From: Caballeronia sp. SEWSISQ10-4 2
GTDB lineage: Bacteria; Pseudomonadota; Gammaproteobacteria; Burkholderiales; Burkholderiaceae
Direction of reading: 5' to 3'
Assembly (NCBI RefSeq): GCF_030464885.1
Contig: NZ_JALPRJ010000006.1
Span: forward strand, 124,001 to 188,000
DNA: 64,000 nucleotides
Part shown: positions 25,195 to 33,590 of the stretch, in pieces
Position numbering within the stretch: the stretch's first letter is position 1
Layout of the letters: every line of letters begins with the position of its first letter
Notes under the pieces: model-generated
Databases searched by the model: none
What the model was told of the DNA's origin: nothing
Seen by the model: the letters and a program-made list of their open reading frames with translations, nothing else
Translations under genes and position numbers: made by a program

Positions 25195-26785
25195 TTATGC
25201 CGTCGTGAATGCACGCCGGTATTGAATCGCTTCGGCGAGGTGGGCGGTGGTCGGCGCATCGGCTGCGGCGAGATCGGCGATCGTGCGCGCTACCTTTAGC
25301 ACGCGGTAATACGCCCGTGCCGACCAGCCGAAGCGTTCTCCTGCTTCGCGAAGCAAGGCTTCGCCGGTGGCATCGAGCCGGCAGACGGTGTCCACTTCGC
25401 GTCCGTCCAGCTCGCGGTTAGTCTTTCCTTGCCGCTCGAGTTGCCGGTCGCGCGCATCGGCAACTCGCCGGGCAACGATCGCGCTCGTTTCGCCAATCGA
25501 TGCACTTCTCCCCGACAACTCAGCGGGCGACAACGCGGGCAATTCGATCTGAATGTCGATGCGATCAAGCAGCGGTCCCGACAATTTGCGCAGATAGCGC
25601 GTGGCTATTTCGGGCGTGCATCGGCAGCGGCCGTTCGGATCGCCCCGCCAGCCGCACGGGCCGGGATTCATCGCTGCGACCAATTGACACGCTGCCGGAA
25701 AATCCGCCTGATGCGCAGCGCGCGAAATGGTGATACGACCGGCTTCCAGCGGTTCGCGCAGCGTTTCGAGCACTTTCCGGTCGAATTCGGGTAATTCATC
25801 GAGGAACAGCACGCCGAGATGCGCCAGCGTGATCTCGCCGGGTTGCGGCGGATTGCGCCCGCCCACCAGCGCAACGGAACTCGACGAATGATGTGGTGCG
25901 CGAAACGGCCGTTGGCGCCATTGCGCGGGCGAAAATCCGAGCATGCTGGCTGAAAGAATGGCTGCCGACGACAGCGCTTCGTCGTCGGTCATTGGCGGGA
26001 GAAGGCTGGGCAGGCGGGCGGCGAGCATTGATTTGCCGGCGCCGGGCGGGCCAACCATCAGCAGGTGATGACCGCCCGCCGCCGCAACTTCCAGCGCTCG
26101 CCGCGCGCCGGGATGGGCGATGACATCGACGAGATCGGGCAAGGGCGCACGCCTGCGCCCTGGTGAATCGGGCGCGGCGCGGCGGATGGGCATCAGACGG
26201 GCATCGATCGAACCGCCCAGGTGTGCACACAAAGCGGGCAAATCGGCGGCTCCGAATATATCGATACCCGGCACCAGCGCCGCTTCGGCCGCACTACCCA
26301 AGGGCAGATAGATTTCGGGCATGCGTGCGTCGCTGTCGCGGATGGACGCGCCGTCGAGCGCGGCTCCAGCCCGTGCAGCTTGCGCATATTGCCGCGCAGC
26401 CCCACAGGCCATGGCGAACGCGCCGCGCATCGGCCGCAGCGCGCCTGTCAGCGACAACTCGCCGGCGAACTCGCGATGCAGTAGCGCTTCAGCCGGAATC
26501 TGACCGCTCGCCGCGAGAATGCCGAGCGCAATAGGCAGGTCGAAGCGGCCGGATTCCTTCGGTAGATCGGCGGGAGCGAGATTGACGGTGATGCGGCGGA
26601 CCGGGAAATCGAAGCCACAGTTCTGGAGTGCGGCGCGCACTCGCTCGCGGCTTTCACGGACTTCGAGATCGGGCAGGGCGACGATTGAAAACGACGGTAA
26701 TCCATTGGCGAGATGAACCTCGACGGTCACCTCGGCCGCGCGCCCAAGGGGCGGGCGCGCGGCTGCGCACCACGGCAAGCGACAT
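25195..26785 (-). CDS. comM: YifB/ComM family magnesium-chelatase-like AAA+ ATPase, probable 5' frameshift
   Basis: ComM is a hexameric branch-migration helicase that extends recombination during natural transformation. Nearly the whole protein is intact: an N-terminal Lon-like domain (VEVHLANGLPSFSIVALPD), Walker A GPPGAGKS, Walker B VLFLDELPEFD, the zinc-like MNPGPCGWRGDPNGRCRCTP block and the C-terminal Mg-chelatase domain. The expected start MSLAVVRSRAPA is encoded from ATG 26785 but in a different frame from the rest. One missing base near the G-run at 26748-26751 would join them. Alternatively translation starts at TTG 26778 in the main frame with an atypical N-terminus. Sequencing error is the simplest explanation. 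Confidence 0.85.
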
Positions 26786-26888
26786 GATTTTTCCCCGCTG
26801 CCGGCGCCTCGTTCATACGAGGCAACGGCTTAATGACCCAACATCACGGCTCGCTTAGCCGATGACACGCTTTAGCAAAACCAGATAG

Positions 26889-27155
26889 TCAGTCCTGGTT
26901 GCTCGACGACGGTCCGCCGCCTAACTTCACTTCCAGTTGCGCAACTCGCTGTTCGAGTTCCTCGAGCCGAGCGCGCGTGCGCACGAGCACTTGCGTCTGG
27001 GTATCGAATTCTTCGCGCGTCACCAGATCCAGCTTCGAAAAGCCCTGGGACAGCATGGCTTTCATATTCCGTTCAATGTCCTTTGCCGGCGAATTCTTAA
27101 GCAGTTCGCTCATCTTGGCCTGGAAGTCATTGAATACGTCGTTGGGTTGTTTCAT
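26889..27155 (-). CDS. ubiK: Ubiquinone biosynthesis accessory factor UbiK (BMFP family)
   Basis: An 88-residue, mostly helical protein: an amphipathic N-terminus (NDVFNDFQAKMSELLKNSP) and a C-terminal coiled coil (LEELEQRVAQLEVKL). UbiK forms a trimeric coiled-coil complex with UbiJ and helps aerobic ubiquinone synthesis at the membrane. It starts at ATG 27155, seven bases after AGAGGA. The first NtrC-like site of the glnK control region begins 17 bases upstream of this start. Neighbours comM-ubiK-glnK-amtB form a conserved order in the family. Confidence 0.9.
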   Translation of the reverse strand: MKQPNDVFNDFQAKMSELLKNSPAKDIERNMKAMLSQGFSKLDLVTREEFDTQTQVLVRTRARLEELEQRVAQLEVKLGGGPSSSNQD

Positions 27156-27171
27156 ACGGTTTTCCTCTTGC

Positions 27172-27236
27172 GCACCATGAAGGTGCATTCATTGTTAGCT
27201 CAGTGCTCCGGCAAACCGGATGATCCATTTTGGTGC
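27172..27236. promoter_or_regulatory. Tandem NtrC-like enhancer sites upstream of glnK
   Basis: GCACC-ATGAA-GGTGC at 27172-27186 matches the NtrC dyad GCAC(C/T)-N5-(A/G)GTGC exactly. A second, weaker copy GATCC-ATTTT-GGTGC lies at 27222-27236. The centres are 50 bases apart, close to five helical turns, so dimers would sit on the same face. They are 206-270 bases upstream of the sigma-54 promoter at 27442, and the first site is right beside the divergent ubiK start. Confidence 0.65.
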
Positions 27237-27441
27237 GTTCGATATGGCGCCCCATCAAAACCGGGACACATCCACGCAGCACGATGCTGCGCTTCCAAAC
27301 ACACCTGTTTGCCTGGACCTTGCGAGCACTCTAGCAACGATCCACGGTGCGCGCCAGCGCACGCAGGCGATGCTGGCCGTCCGGTCTACGCCCGCGCACG
27401 GCGTGCGCCGCAGCCTTGTTCTGCATGCGTAGACACGCGCA

Positions 27442-27456
27442 TGGCATACGAGTTGC
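27442..27456 (+). promoter_or_regulatory. Sigma-54 promoter of glnK-amtB
   Basis: TGGCATACGAGTTGC fits the -24/-12 consensus with GG and GC ten bases apart. It would give a leader of roughly 155 bases before glnK, including a small stem GGCGCT-AA-AGCGCC at 27579-27592. With the NtrC-like sites this predicts nitrogen-limitation control. The rest of the 27156-27622 gap has no convincing gene. Confidence 0.75.
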
Positions 27457-27586
27457 ATATGTGCCCCGGGCCTTGTCCGTGCGCGCTTTTCCGGGCGGTC
27501 GGCAATGCGGCGTGGCGCATCAGACGCCGCTCGCGACGGGCATGAGGCAGCGAGGGATCAGGCATGGGACCAGATTAAGGCGCTAA

Positions 27587-27961
<375 letters not shown>

Positions 27962-27993
27962 AAAAAGATTCGGCGATAAGAGGAAACAGAAGA

Positions 27994-29463
27994 ATGCGTA
28001 AATTATTGATGTCCTTGTTGATGGCGGGGTCGCTGCTAGGAGTCAGCGTCGGCACCGTGATGGCGCAGGATGCATCCGCGCCAGCGGCTGCATCTGCCGC
28101 GGCTTCAGACACGACCGCAGCAGCACCTGCAAGCGCACCCGACACCGCCAGCGCGGCAACGGCAGCCTCCGCCGCCGCTCCGGCTTCCGGTGCATCCGAC
28201 GCAGCGCCTGCCGCGCCGACGGAACCGTTCTCCGTGGATTCATCGAAGATCAGCGCCGGCGATACCGCCTGGATGCTGACCTCCACCGCACTCGTTCTGT
28301 TCATGACGATCCCGGGCCTCGCGCTCTTCTACGCGGGCATGGTCCGCAAGAAGAACGTGCTCGCAACCGTGATGCAATCGTTCGCAATCTGCTGCCTGGT
28401 CACGATCATCTGGACCGTGGTGGGTTACAGCCTTGCGTTCACGCCGGGTAACTCGTTCATCGGCGGCTTCTCGCGGGTGTTCCTGCACGGCATGAACTAC
28501 ATCAAAGGCGACAAGGCGACCACCCTGACCGTCAGCCACCTGGCTCCGACGATTCCTGAGTCCGTCTACTTCGTCTATCAGATGACGTTCGCGATCATCA
28601 CCCCGGCGCTGATCGCCGGCGCGTTCGCCGACCGGATGAAGTTCTCGGCCATGCTCGTGTTCATGGGCCTCTGGTCGCTGGTCGTCTACTCGCCGATCGC
28701 GCACATGGTCTGGGAACCGACGGGCTGGCTGTCGGCGGCCGGCATCCTGGACTTCGCAGGCGGCACGGTGGTTCACATCAACGCCGGTATCGCAGGCCTG
28801 GTGTGCTGCCTGGTGCTCGGCAAGCGGGTCGGTTACGGCCGCGAAGTCATGGCGCCGCACAACCTGGTGCTCTCGCTGATCGGTGCATCGATGCTGTGGG
28901 TCGGCTGGTTCGGCTTCAACGCGGGTTCGGCAGTGGCGGCTGACGGCCGTGCCGGTTTCGCGATGCTCACGACGCAAATCGCGACCGCATGTGCTGCATT
29001 CGGCTGGATGTTCGCGGAGTGGCTGGCGAAGGGCAAGCCTTCGGTGCTCGGCATCATCTCGGGCGCGGTTGCAGGTCTGGTGGCGATTACGCCGGCATCG
29101 GGTTATGTCGGCGTGACGGGTGCGCTTGTGATCGGCATCCTGGCTGGCGTTGTCTGCTTCTGGTCGGCAACGTGGCTCAAGACGAAGCTCGGCTACGACG
29201 ATTCGCTCGACGCGTTCGGCGTCCACGGCATTGGCGGTATTCTCGGCGCGCTCCTGACCGGCATCTTCGCGGTCAAGGACATTGGCGGCGCGGACGGCAG
29301 CGTCCTGCTGCAAGCCAAGGGCGTGCTCACCACGCTGGTTTACAGCGGCGTGGTCAGCTTCGTCCTGCTGAAGGTGATCGACATGGTCATGGGTCTGCGT
29401 GTCACAGAAGAAGAGGAACGTGAAGGTCTCGACGTGACGCTGCATGGCGAACACGTCGAATAA
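27994..29463 (+). CDS. amtB: Ammonium transporter
   Basis: A 489-residue trimeric ammonium channel. A signal peptide (MRKLLMSLLMAGSLLGVSVGTVMAQ) is followed by about 50 residues of almost pure Ala/Ser/Pro/Thr before the first of eleven helices at about residue 90 (TAWMLTSTALVLFMTIPGLALFYAGM). The pore histidines lie in GGTVVHINAGIAGL and AFGVHGIGGILGA. The long low-complexity periplasmic extension is seen in some betaproteobacterial AmtB proteins. AAGAGGAAACAGAAGA before ATG 27994 gives a strong ribosome binding site. Expressed with glnK. Confidence 0.96.
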   Translation: MRKLLMSLLMAGSLLGVSVGTVMAQDASAPAAASAAASDTTAAAPASAPDTASAATAASAAAPASGASDAAPAAPTEPFSVDSSKISAGDTAWMLTSTALVLFMTIPGLALFYAGMVRKKNVLATVMQSFAICCLVTIIWTVVGYSLAFTPGNSFIGGFSRVFLHGMNYIKGDKATTLTVSHLAPTIPESVYFVYQMTFAIITPALIAGAFADRMKFSAMLVFMGLWSLVVYSPIAHMVWEPTGWLSAAGILDFAGGTVVHINAGIAGLVCCLVLGKRVGYGREVMAPHNLVLSLIGASMLWVGWFGFNAGSAVAADGRAGFAMLTTQIATACAAFGWMFAEWLAKGKPSVLGIISGAVAGLVAITPASGYVGVTGALVIGILAGVVCFWSATWLKTKLGYDDSLDAFGVHGIGGILGALLTGIFAVKDIGGADGSVLLQAKGVLTTLVYSGVVSFVLLKVIDMVMGLRVTEEEEREGLDVTLHGEHVE

Positions 29464-29477
29464 GCAATGTTTTCGAA

Positions 29478-29517
29478 GGGGATGAAACCGGGCGCGAGAG
29501 GCCGCGGTTTTATCCCC
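29478..29517 (+). other. Stable hairpin just after amtB
   Basis: GGGGATGAAACCG (29478-29490) pairs with CGGTTTTATCCCC (29505-29517); the single mismatch becomes a G-U pair in RNA. It starts 15 bases after the amtB stop. There is no T-run, so it may protect the mRNA 3' end, with true termination at 29571-29600. Confidence 0.6.
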
Positions 29518-29570
29518 GGATTCGAGCGCAAGCTATAGCAGCACGGCTCCGAGATAAGCGCAGCGATTTT

Positions 29571-29600
29571 GCCCGCCCACTTACCGGCGGGCATTTTTTT
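29571..29600 (+). terminator. Terminator of glnK-amtB
   Basis: GCCCGCC (29571-29577) pairs with GGCGGGC (29586-29592), followed by ATTTTTTT. Strong rho-independent terminator about 110 bases after amtB. Confidence 0.92.
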
Positions 29601-29754
29601 GTCTGATTTTTGTGCAAGGTTACTGTTTCTGGCAGACGGGATTGGTGCAAACGGCGACACGCATCGTGCTAATAGGCTTGGGAAAAGGGAGTTCATACCC
29701 AAATACGTGAGGCGTTTGCTCTACAATCTTTCCTCTTAAGTCCGCGAGTCATCA

Positions 29755-31044
29755 ATGGTTCCGCACCTCGTTACGGCTTTAAACGGCCCCTTGCTCGATC
29801 TCGAGCGGAAGATACTCGACGCGACGCCGTCCATCGAACGCTGGTTCCGGCTGGAGTGGCAAGAACACACACCGCCGTTCTACTGCTCGGTGGACCTGCG
29901 CAACGCCGGTTTCAAGCTCGCTCCTGTCGATACCAACCTGTTCCCCGGTGGTTTCAATAACCTGCCGGTGGAAGTGTTGCCGCTTGCCGTGCAAGCCGCG
30001 ATGGCGTCGATTGAAAAGATCTGCCCCGACGCGAAGAACCTACTGGTGATTCCCGAGCGCCATACGCGCAACGCGTTTTATCTCGAGAACGTCGCGCGGC
30101 TCGCCACGATCATGCGTCAGGCCGGGCTGAATATCCGCTTCGGCACGCTCGATGAGAACATTCACGGACCGGTCACAATCGCACTTGCCGATGGGCAGAA
30201 GATCGTCCTCGAACCGCTCGAGCGCACGCCGCGCCGGCTGGGGCTGAAAAACTTCGATCCCTGCTCGATCCTGCTGAACAACGACTTGTCCGGCGGCATC
30301 CCGCCCGTGCTGGAAAATCTCCACGAGCAATATCTGTTGCCGCCGCTGCACGCGGGCTGGGCTGTGCGCCGCAAGTCCAATCACTTCTCCTGTTACGACG
30401 ACGTCGCGAAGAAGTTTTCCAAGCTTGTCGAGATCGATCCGTGGATGATCAACCCGTATTTCGCGCATGTGGAAGGCGTGGACTACGAGGCGCGCACGGG
30501 CGAGGAAGCGCTGGCTGAAGCCATCGACGGCGTGTTGAAGAAGATCGCGAAAAAGTATCGCGAGTATGGGATCAGCGAGAAGCCGTACGTCGTGATCAAG
30601 GCCGATGCCGGCACGTACGGCAAAGGCGTCATGACCGTGCACGATGCATGTGAAGTCGCCGCGCTGACCAAACGCGAACGCGTCAAAATGAACGACGCGA
30701 AGGACGGCCTCGAAGTCCACGACGTGATCGTGCAGGAAGGCGTGCATACGTTCGAGCGCGTGGAAAACGCGGTTGCCGAACCGGTGGTGTACATGATCGA
30801 CCGGTATGTGGTGGGCGGGTTTTATCGGGTGCACGATTCTCGTGAGCGCGACCAGAACCTCAACGCGCCGGGCATGCATTTCGTGCCACTCGGTTTCGAG
30901 CACACCGCGCTCCCCGATACCCACGCAAAGCCCGGCGCCGCACCGCCGAACCGCTTTTATATGTATGGCGTGGTGGCGCGGTTAGGGTTGCTCGCGGCAT
31001 CGTTGGAACTGGAAAAGACCGATCCGGAAGCGATTCAGGTCTAA
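29755..31044 (+). CDS. gshA: Glutamate--cysteine ligase
   Basis: A 429-residue enzyme that joins glutamate and cysteine, the first step of glutathione synthesis. It belongs to the proteobacterial gshA type described from Acidithiobacillus and common in betaproteobacteria, not to the E. coli type: LFPGGFNNLP, NLLVIPERHTRNAFYLENV, KADAGTYGKGVMTV and VGGFYRVHDSRERDQNLNAPG are characteristic. A likely -10 TACAAT at 29722-29727 lies 27 bases before the ATG. gshB follows after 160 bases, past a small hairpin. Confidence 0.94.
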   Translation: MVPHLVTALNGPLLDLERKILDATPSIERWFRLEWQEHTPPFYCSVDLRNAGFKLAPVDTNLFPGGFNNLPVEVLPLAVQAAMASIEKICPDAKNLLVIPERHTRNAFYLENVARLATIMRQAGLNIRFGTLDENIHGPVTIALADGQKIVLEPLERTPRRLGLKNFDPCSILLNNDLSGGIPPVLENLHEQYLLPPLHAGWAVRRKSNHFSCYDDVAKKFSKLVEIDPWMINPYFAHVEGVDYEARTGEEALAEAIDGVLKKIAKKYREYGISEKPYVVIKADAGTYGKGVMTVHDACEVAALTKRERVKMNDAKDGLEVHDVIVQEGVHTFERVENAVAEPVVYMIDRYVVGGFYRVHDSRERDQNLNAPGMHFVPLGFEHTALPDTHAKPGAAPPNRFYMYGVVARLGLLAASLELEKTDPEAIQV

Positions 31045-31061
31045 GCTTCACTGCAAGATGG

Positions 31062-31087
31062 CGGCCGCACGAAGTTGCGGCCGTTTG
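31062..31087 (+). terminator. Hairpin between gshA and gshB
   Basis: CGGCCGCA (31062-31069) pairs with TGCGGCCG (31076-31083) and is followed by TTTGC. Terminator-like but with a short T-run; it may give partial termination between gshA and gshB. Confidence 0.5.
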
Positions 31088-31204
31088 CACTTCAGGCGCG
31101 AAGGCGCGCGACGTGTTAAAAATCGCGTACTGCAAGACCGGCAGCAACCGTGCACTCGCACTCATACCGATCAAATCAAGGCCGAATGGCCGCTCTGGAC
31201 GCTT

Positions 31205-32164
31205 ATGGACATCCTTTTTATCGCCGATCCGCTCGATCATTTCAAGATCTACAAAGACACGACCTACGCGATGATGGCCGAAGCCGCGCGTCGCGGACAC
31301 ACGCTCTACGCGTGCGAGCCGCAGCATCTGGCGTGGGTTGGCGGCAAGGTGGAAGGGACCGTGCAGCGCGTGAAGATAGTCGGCGACGAAGCCGATTCAG
31401 CGCGCTCGCCGTGGCACGTGGCTGAAGCGCCGGAGGTGCTCGATCTCAAGCATTTCGATGCCGTCCTGATGCGCAAAGACCCGCCGTTCGACATGGAATA
31501 CGTGACGTCGACGTGGCTGCTGGAGCTGGCCGAGCGCACCGGCGCGCGCGTCTTCAACAAGCCGAGCGCGATCCGCGATCACTCGGAGAAACTGGCCATT
31601 GGCGAATGGCCGCAATTCGTCGTGCCCACGCTCGTCACTCGCGACGCCGCGCGTCTGCGCTCTTTTCATGCAGAACACGGCGACGTGATCCTGAAGCCGC
31701 TCGACGGCATGGGTGGCATGGGTGTGTTTCGCGTGAAGGCTGACGGCATGAATCTCGGCACGATCGTGGAAATGCTTAGCGACAACGGCGCGCGCAGCGT
31801 CATGGCGCAGAAGTTCATCCCGCAAATTGCCGATGGCGACAAACGCATCTTGCTGATCGGCGGACAACCCGTGCCGTATTCGCTTGCACGCATTCCGCAA
31901 GGCAACGAAGTGCGCGGCAACCTGGCCGCAGGCGGATTGGGCCGCGCTCAACCGCTCACCGAGAACGACCGCCGAATCGCGGAAACGCTGGGGCAAACGC
32001 TCTTCGATCGCGGCTTGCTGCTGGTCGGGCTCGACGCCATCGGCGACTACCTGACCGAAGTGAACGTGACGAGCCCGACGTGCTTCCGTGAAATCATGGA
32101 CCAGACGGGCTTCGATGTCGCCGGCATGTTCATCGATGCATTGGAACGCGCTGCTTCAGCTTAG
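31205..32164 (+). CDS. gshB: Glutathione synthetase
   Basis: A 319-residue ATP-grasp enzyme that adds glycine to gamma-glutamylcysteine. Motifs include MRKDPPFDMEYVTSTWLLE, ILKPLDGMGGMGVFRV (ATP-grasp), GDKRILLIGGQPVPYSLARIP with the following GNLAAGG, and VNVTSPTCFREIMDQTG. I use ATG 31205 (MDILFIADPL), the family start; upstream in-frame sequence is unlike GshB. Cytoplasmic; works with the upstream gshA product. Confidence 0.96.
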   Translation: MDILFIADPLDHFKIYKDTTYAMMAEAARRGHTLYACEPQHLAWVGGKVEGTVQRVKIVGDEADSARSPWHVAEAPEVLDLKHFDAVLMRKDPPFDMEYVTSTWLLELAERTGARVFNKPSAIRDHSEKLAIGEWPQFVVPTLVTRDAARLRSFHAEHGDVILKPLDGMGGMGVFRVKADGMNLGTIVEMLSDNGARSVMAQKFIPQIADGDKRILLIGGQPVPYSLARIPQGNEVRGNLAAGGLGRAQPLTENDRRIAETLGQTLFDRGLLLVGLDAIGDYLTEVNVTSPTCFREIMDQTGFDVAGMFIDALERAASA

Positions 32165-32510
32165 TACGACCGTAGCAGGACGATGAAAATTAGAGGTGAC
32201 TGTCGACGAGGGCAGTCTGCCCGTTGATTTCTCGCGGACTGTTACAATCTCACCCTCATGAGATTCGTTTCGTGGCGCGATCCGGCCCCGAAATTGAAAG
32301 TGGAAACTTGCTGCAGTGCATAACGCTGCGCATAGCGTGCGAAATCCGACTAAGCTTAGGTATTGGCGCTTGTTGATATTTCCGCACACGGATCGATGTT
32401 GCAGTCGCGTTTGGCGCCGTTTAAGCAGTTTGGCAGCGCAATTGGCATATATAAAGCAAGTTCCCGCAATTTCCGACGCATCTCGTCGTTTTGGGGCAGC
32501 ACACTCTGAC
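32165..32510. other. Intergenic region between gshB and the PTS EIIA gene
   Basis: 346 bases without a gene. TACAAT at 32243-32248 could be a -10 box but has no well-spaced -35 (TTGATT at 32224-32229 is only 13 bases away). The stretch 32441-32460 contains GG and GC ten bases apart but reads AAGC instead of TTGC and is AT-rich, so a sigma-54 site is doubtful. Otherwise I see nothing clear. Confidence 0.35.
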
Positions 32511-33005
32511 ATGGCTGGCATTCTAATCATTGCGCACGCTCCGTTCGCTTCGGCGTTACGGGAGTGCATTACCCACATTTATGGCGGTTTGCCCGCACGC
32601 ATTGGTGTGATCGATGTGATGCCGGATTGCGATCCCGTCGAGGTCCGTGCGTTCGCGCGTTCCGAAATCGACCGCCTGAAGGAAGAGAACGGCGCTGTCG
32701 TACTTACGGACGTGTTTGGCGCAACGCCTGCGAATATCGCGCAAAGCCTGGCAAGCAGCACGGTTCGCGTGCTCGCCGGCGTCAATTTGCCGATGCTCGT
32801 GCGCGCGGTCTGTTACAGGACCACGCCGCTCGATACGCTGGCTGAAAAATCGCTGCAAGGTGGATCGAAGGGCATCCAGGAACTCGATGCCTCGACGCCC
32901 TCCAATCCGTGCGCGATGGCGACCGCGGCGGCCGCTGCTGCCGCAAGTTGCGCAGTCGGTGCTGCCGCGACCAGTTGCATGCCCGCCAAGGTGGCAAGTC
33001 ACTGA
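32511..33005 (+). CDS. Mannose-type PTS EIIA component
   Basis: A 164-residue single-domain EIIA of the mannose/fructose/sorbose PTS class. The phosphoacceptor is H9 in ILIIAHAPFA, and LTDVFGATPANIAQ plus GVNLPMLVRAV match the fold. The last 30 residues form an Ala/Cys-rich tail (five cysteines in all) not typical of EIIA-Man and possibly unstructured. No EIIB or EIIC partner is nearby, so together with HPr and EI it probably forms a regulatory phosphorelay, as in many betaproteobacteria. HPr follows after 92 bases. Confidence 0.9.
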   Translation: MAGILIIAHAPFASALRECITHIYGGLPARIGVIDVMPDCDPVEVRAFARSEIDRLKEENGAVVLTDVFGATPANIAQSLASSTVRVLAGVNLPMLVRAVCYRTTPLDTLAEKSLQGGSKGIQELDASTPSNPCAMATAAAAAAASCAVGAAATSCMPAKVASH

Positions 33006-33097
33006 GTCGAGCGCGCCAGCAGCACGTTAAAAAGACCGTTAAAAAGCATTGACCAAGCTGCATTGCGTCAGCCCTCTCACCTAGCGCCCGGAGCATC

Positions 33098-33367
33098 ATG
33101 CTGCAACAGGAAACAACCATCGTGAACAAGCTTGGGTTGCACGCACGTGCTTCAGCCAAGCTAACGCAACTGGCGGGAAACTTTCAATGCGAGATCTGGA
33201 TGAGCCGCAACGGCCGCCGGATCAACGCGAAAAGCATCATGGGCGTGATGATGCTCGCGGCGGGAATCGGCAGCACGGTGACGATAGAAACCGAAGGCTC
33301 CGACGAAGCCGAAGCAATGAAGGCCATCCTCGCGCTCATCGCAGATAAATTTGGCGAAGGACAATGA
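33098..33367 (+). CDS. ptsH: Phosphocarrier protein HPr
   Basis: An 89-residue HPr. H15 in KLGLHARASAKL accepts phosphate from EI, and the NAKSIMGVMMLAAGIGSTV segment contains the serine equivalent to Ser46. It passes phosphate from PtsI to the EIIA encoded just upstream. A strong terminator separates it from ptsI, so most transcripts probably end here. Confidence 0.96.
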   Translation: MLQQETTIVNKLGLHARASAKLTQLAGNFQCEIWMSRNGRRINAKSIMGVMMLAAGIGSTVTIETEGSDEAEAMKAILALIADKFGEGQ

Positions 33368-33390
33368 CGTTGTCCTGCTAGCAGCACTGA

Positions 33391-33419
33391 AAAAAGCCGC
33401 GCATCGACGCGGCTTTTTT
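33391..33419 (+). terminator. Terminator after ptsH
   Basis: AAAAAGCCGCG (33391-33401) pairs with CGCGGCTTTTT (33408-33418) around a six-base loop, followed by TG. It implies that ptsI has its own promoter or depends on read-through. Confidence 0.9.
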
Positions 33420-33512
33420 GTGTCCATCGCCATGACATATCGTGCAATAACTTGCGGCGTTTTGTGACAGAAAGTTGCTGCGCTGCACAGCGTGCCGGAT
33501 GACGTTCGAATT

Positions 33513-33518
33513 TATAAT
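33513..33518 (+). promoter_or_regulatory. -10 box TATAAT upstream of ptsI
   Basis: A perfect TATAAT lies 73 bases before the ptsI start and after the ptsH terminator, so ptsI probably has its own promoter. The -35 position shows no clear hexamer, so an activator or a weak -35 is possible. Confidence 0.5.
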
Positions 33519-33590
33519 GGTGCGCGGATCGCATCGTCAGCCGGGGATGCGACAAAACCGTGAACCACCCATAACTAGAGAGAGGTGCGC

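Noticed and set aside
28240..29454. 404-codon minus-strand frame opposite amtB
   Set aside because: Low-complexity His/Arg/Asp translation with no domain; amtB fits perfectly on the other strand.
32442..32458. Sigma-54-like GG-N10-GC before the EIIA gene
   Set aside because: The -12 element reads AAGC instead of TTGC, and no activator site or activator gene is nearby.
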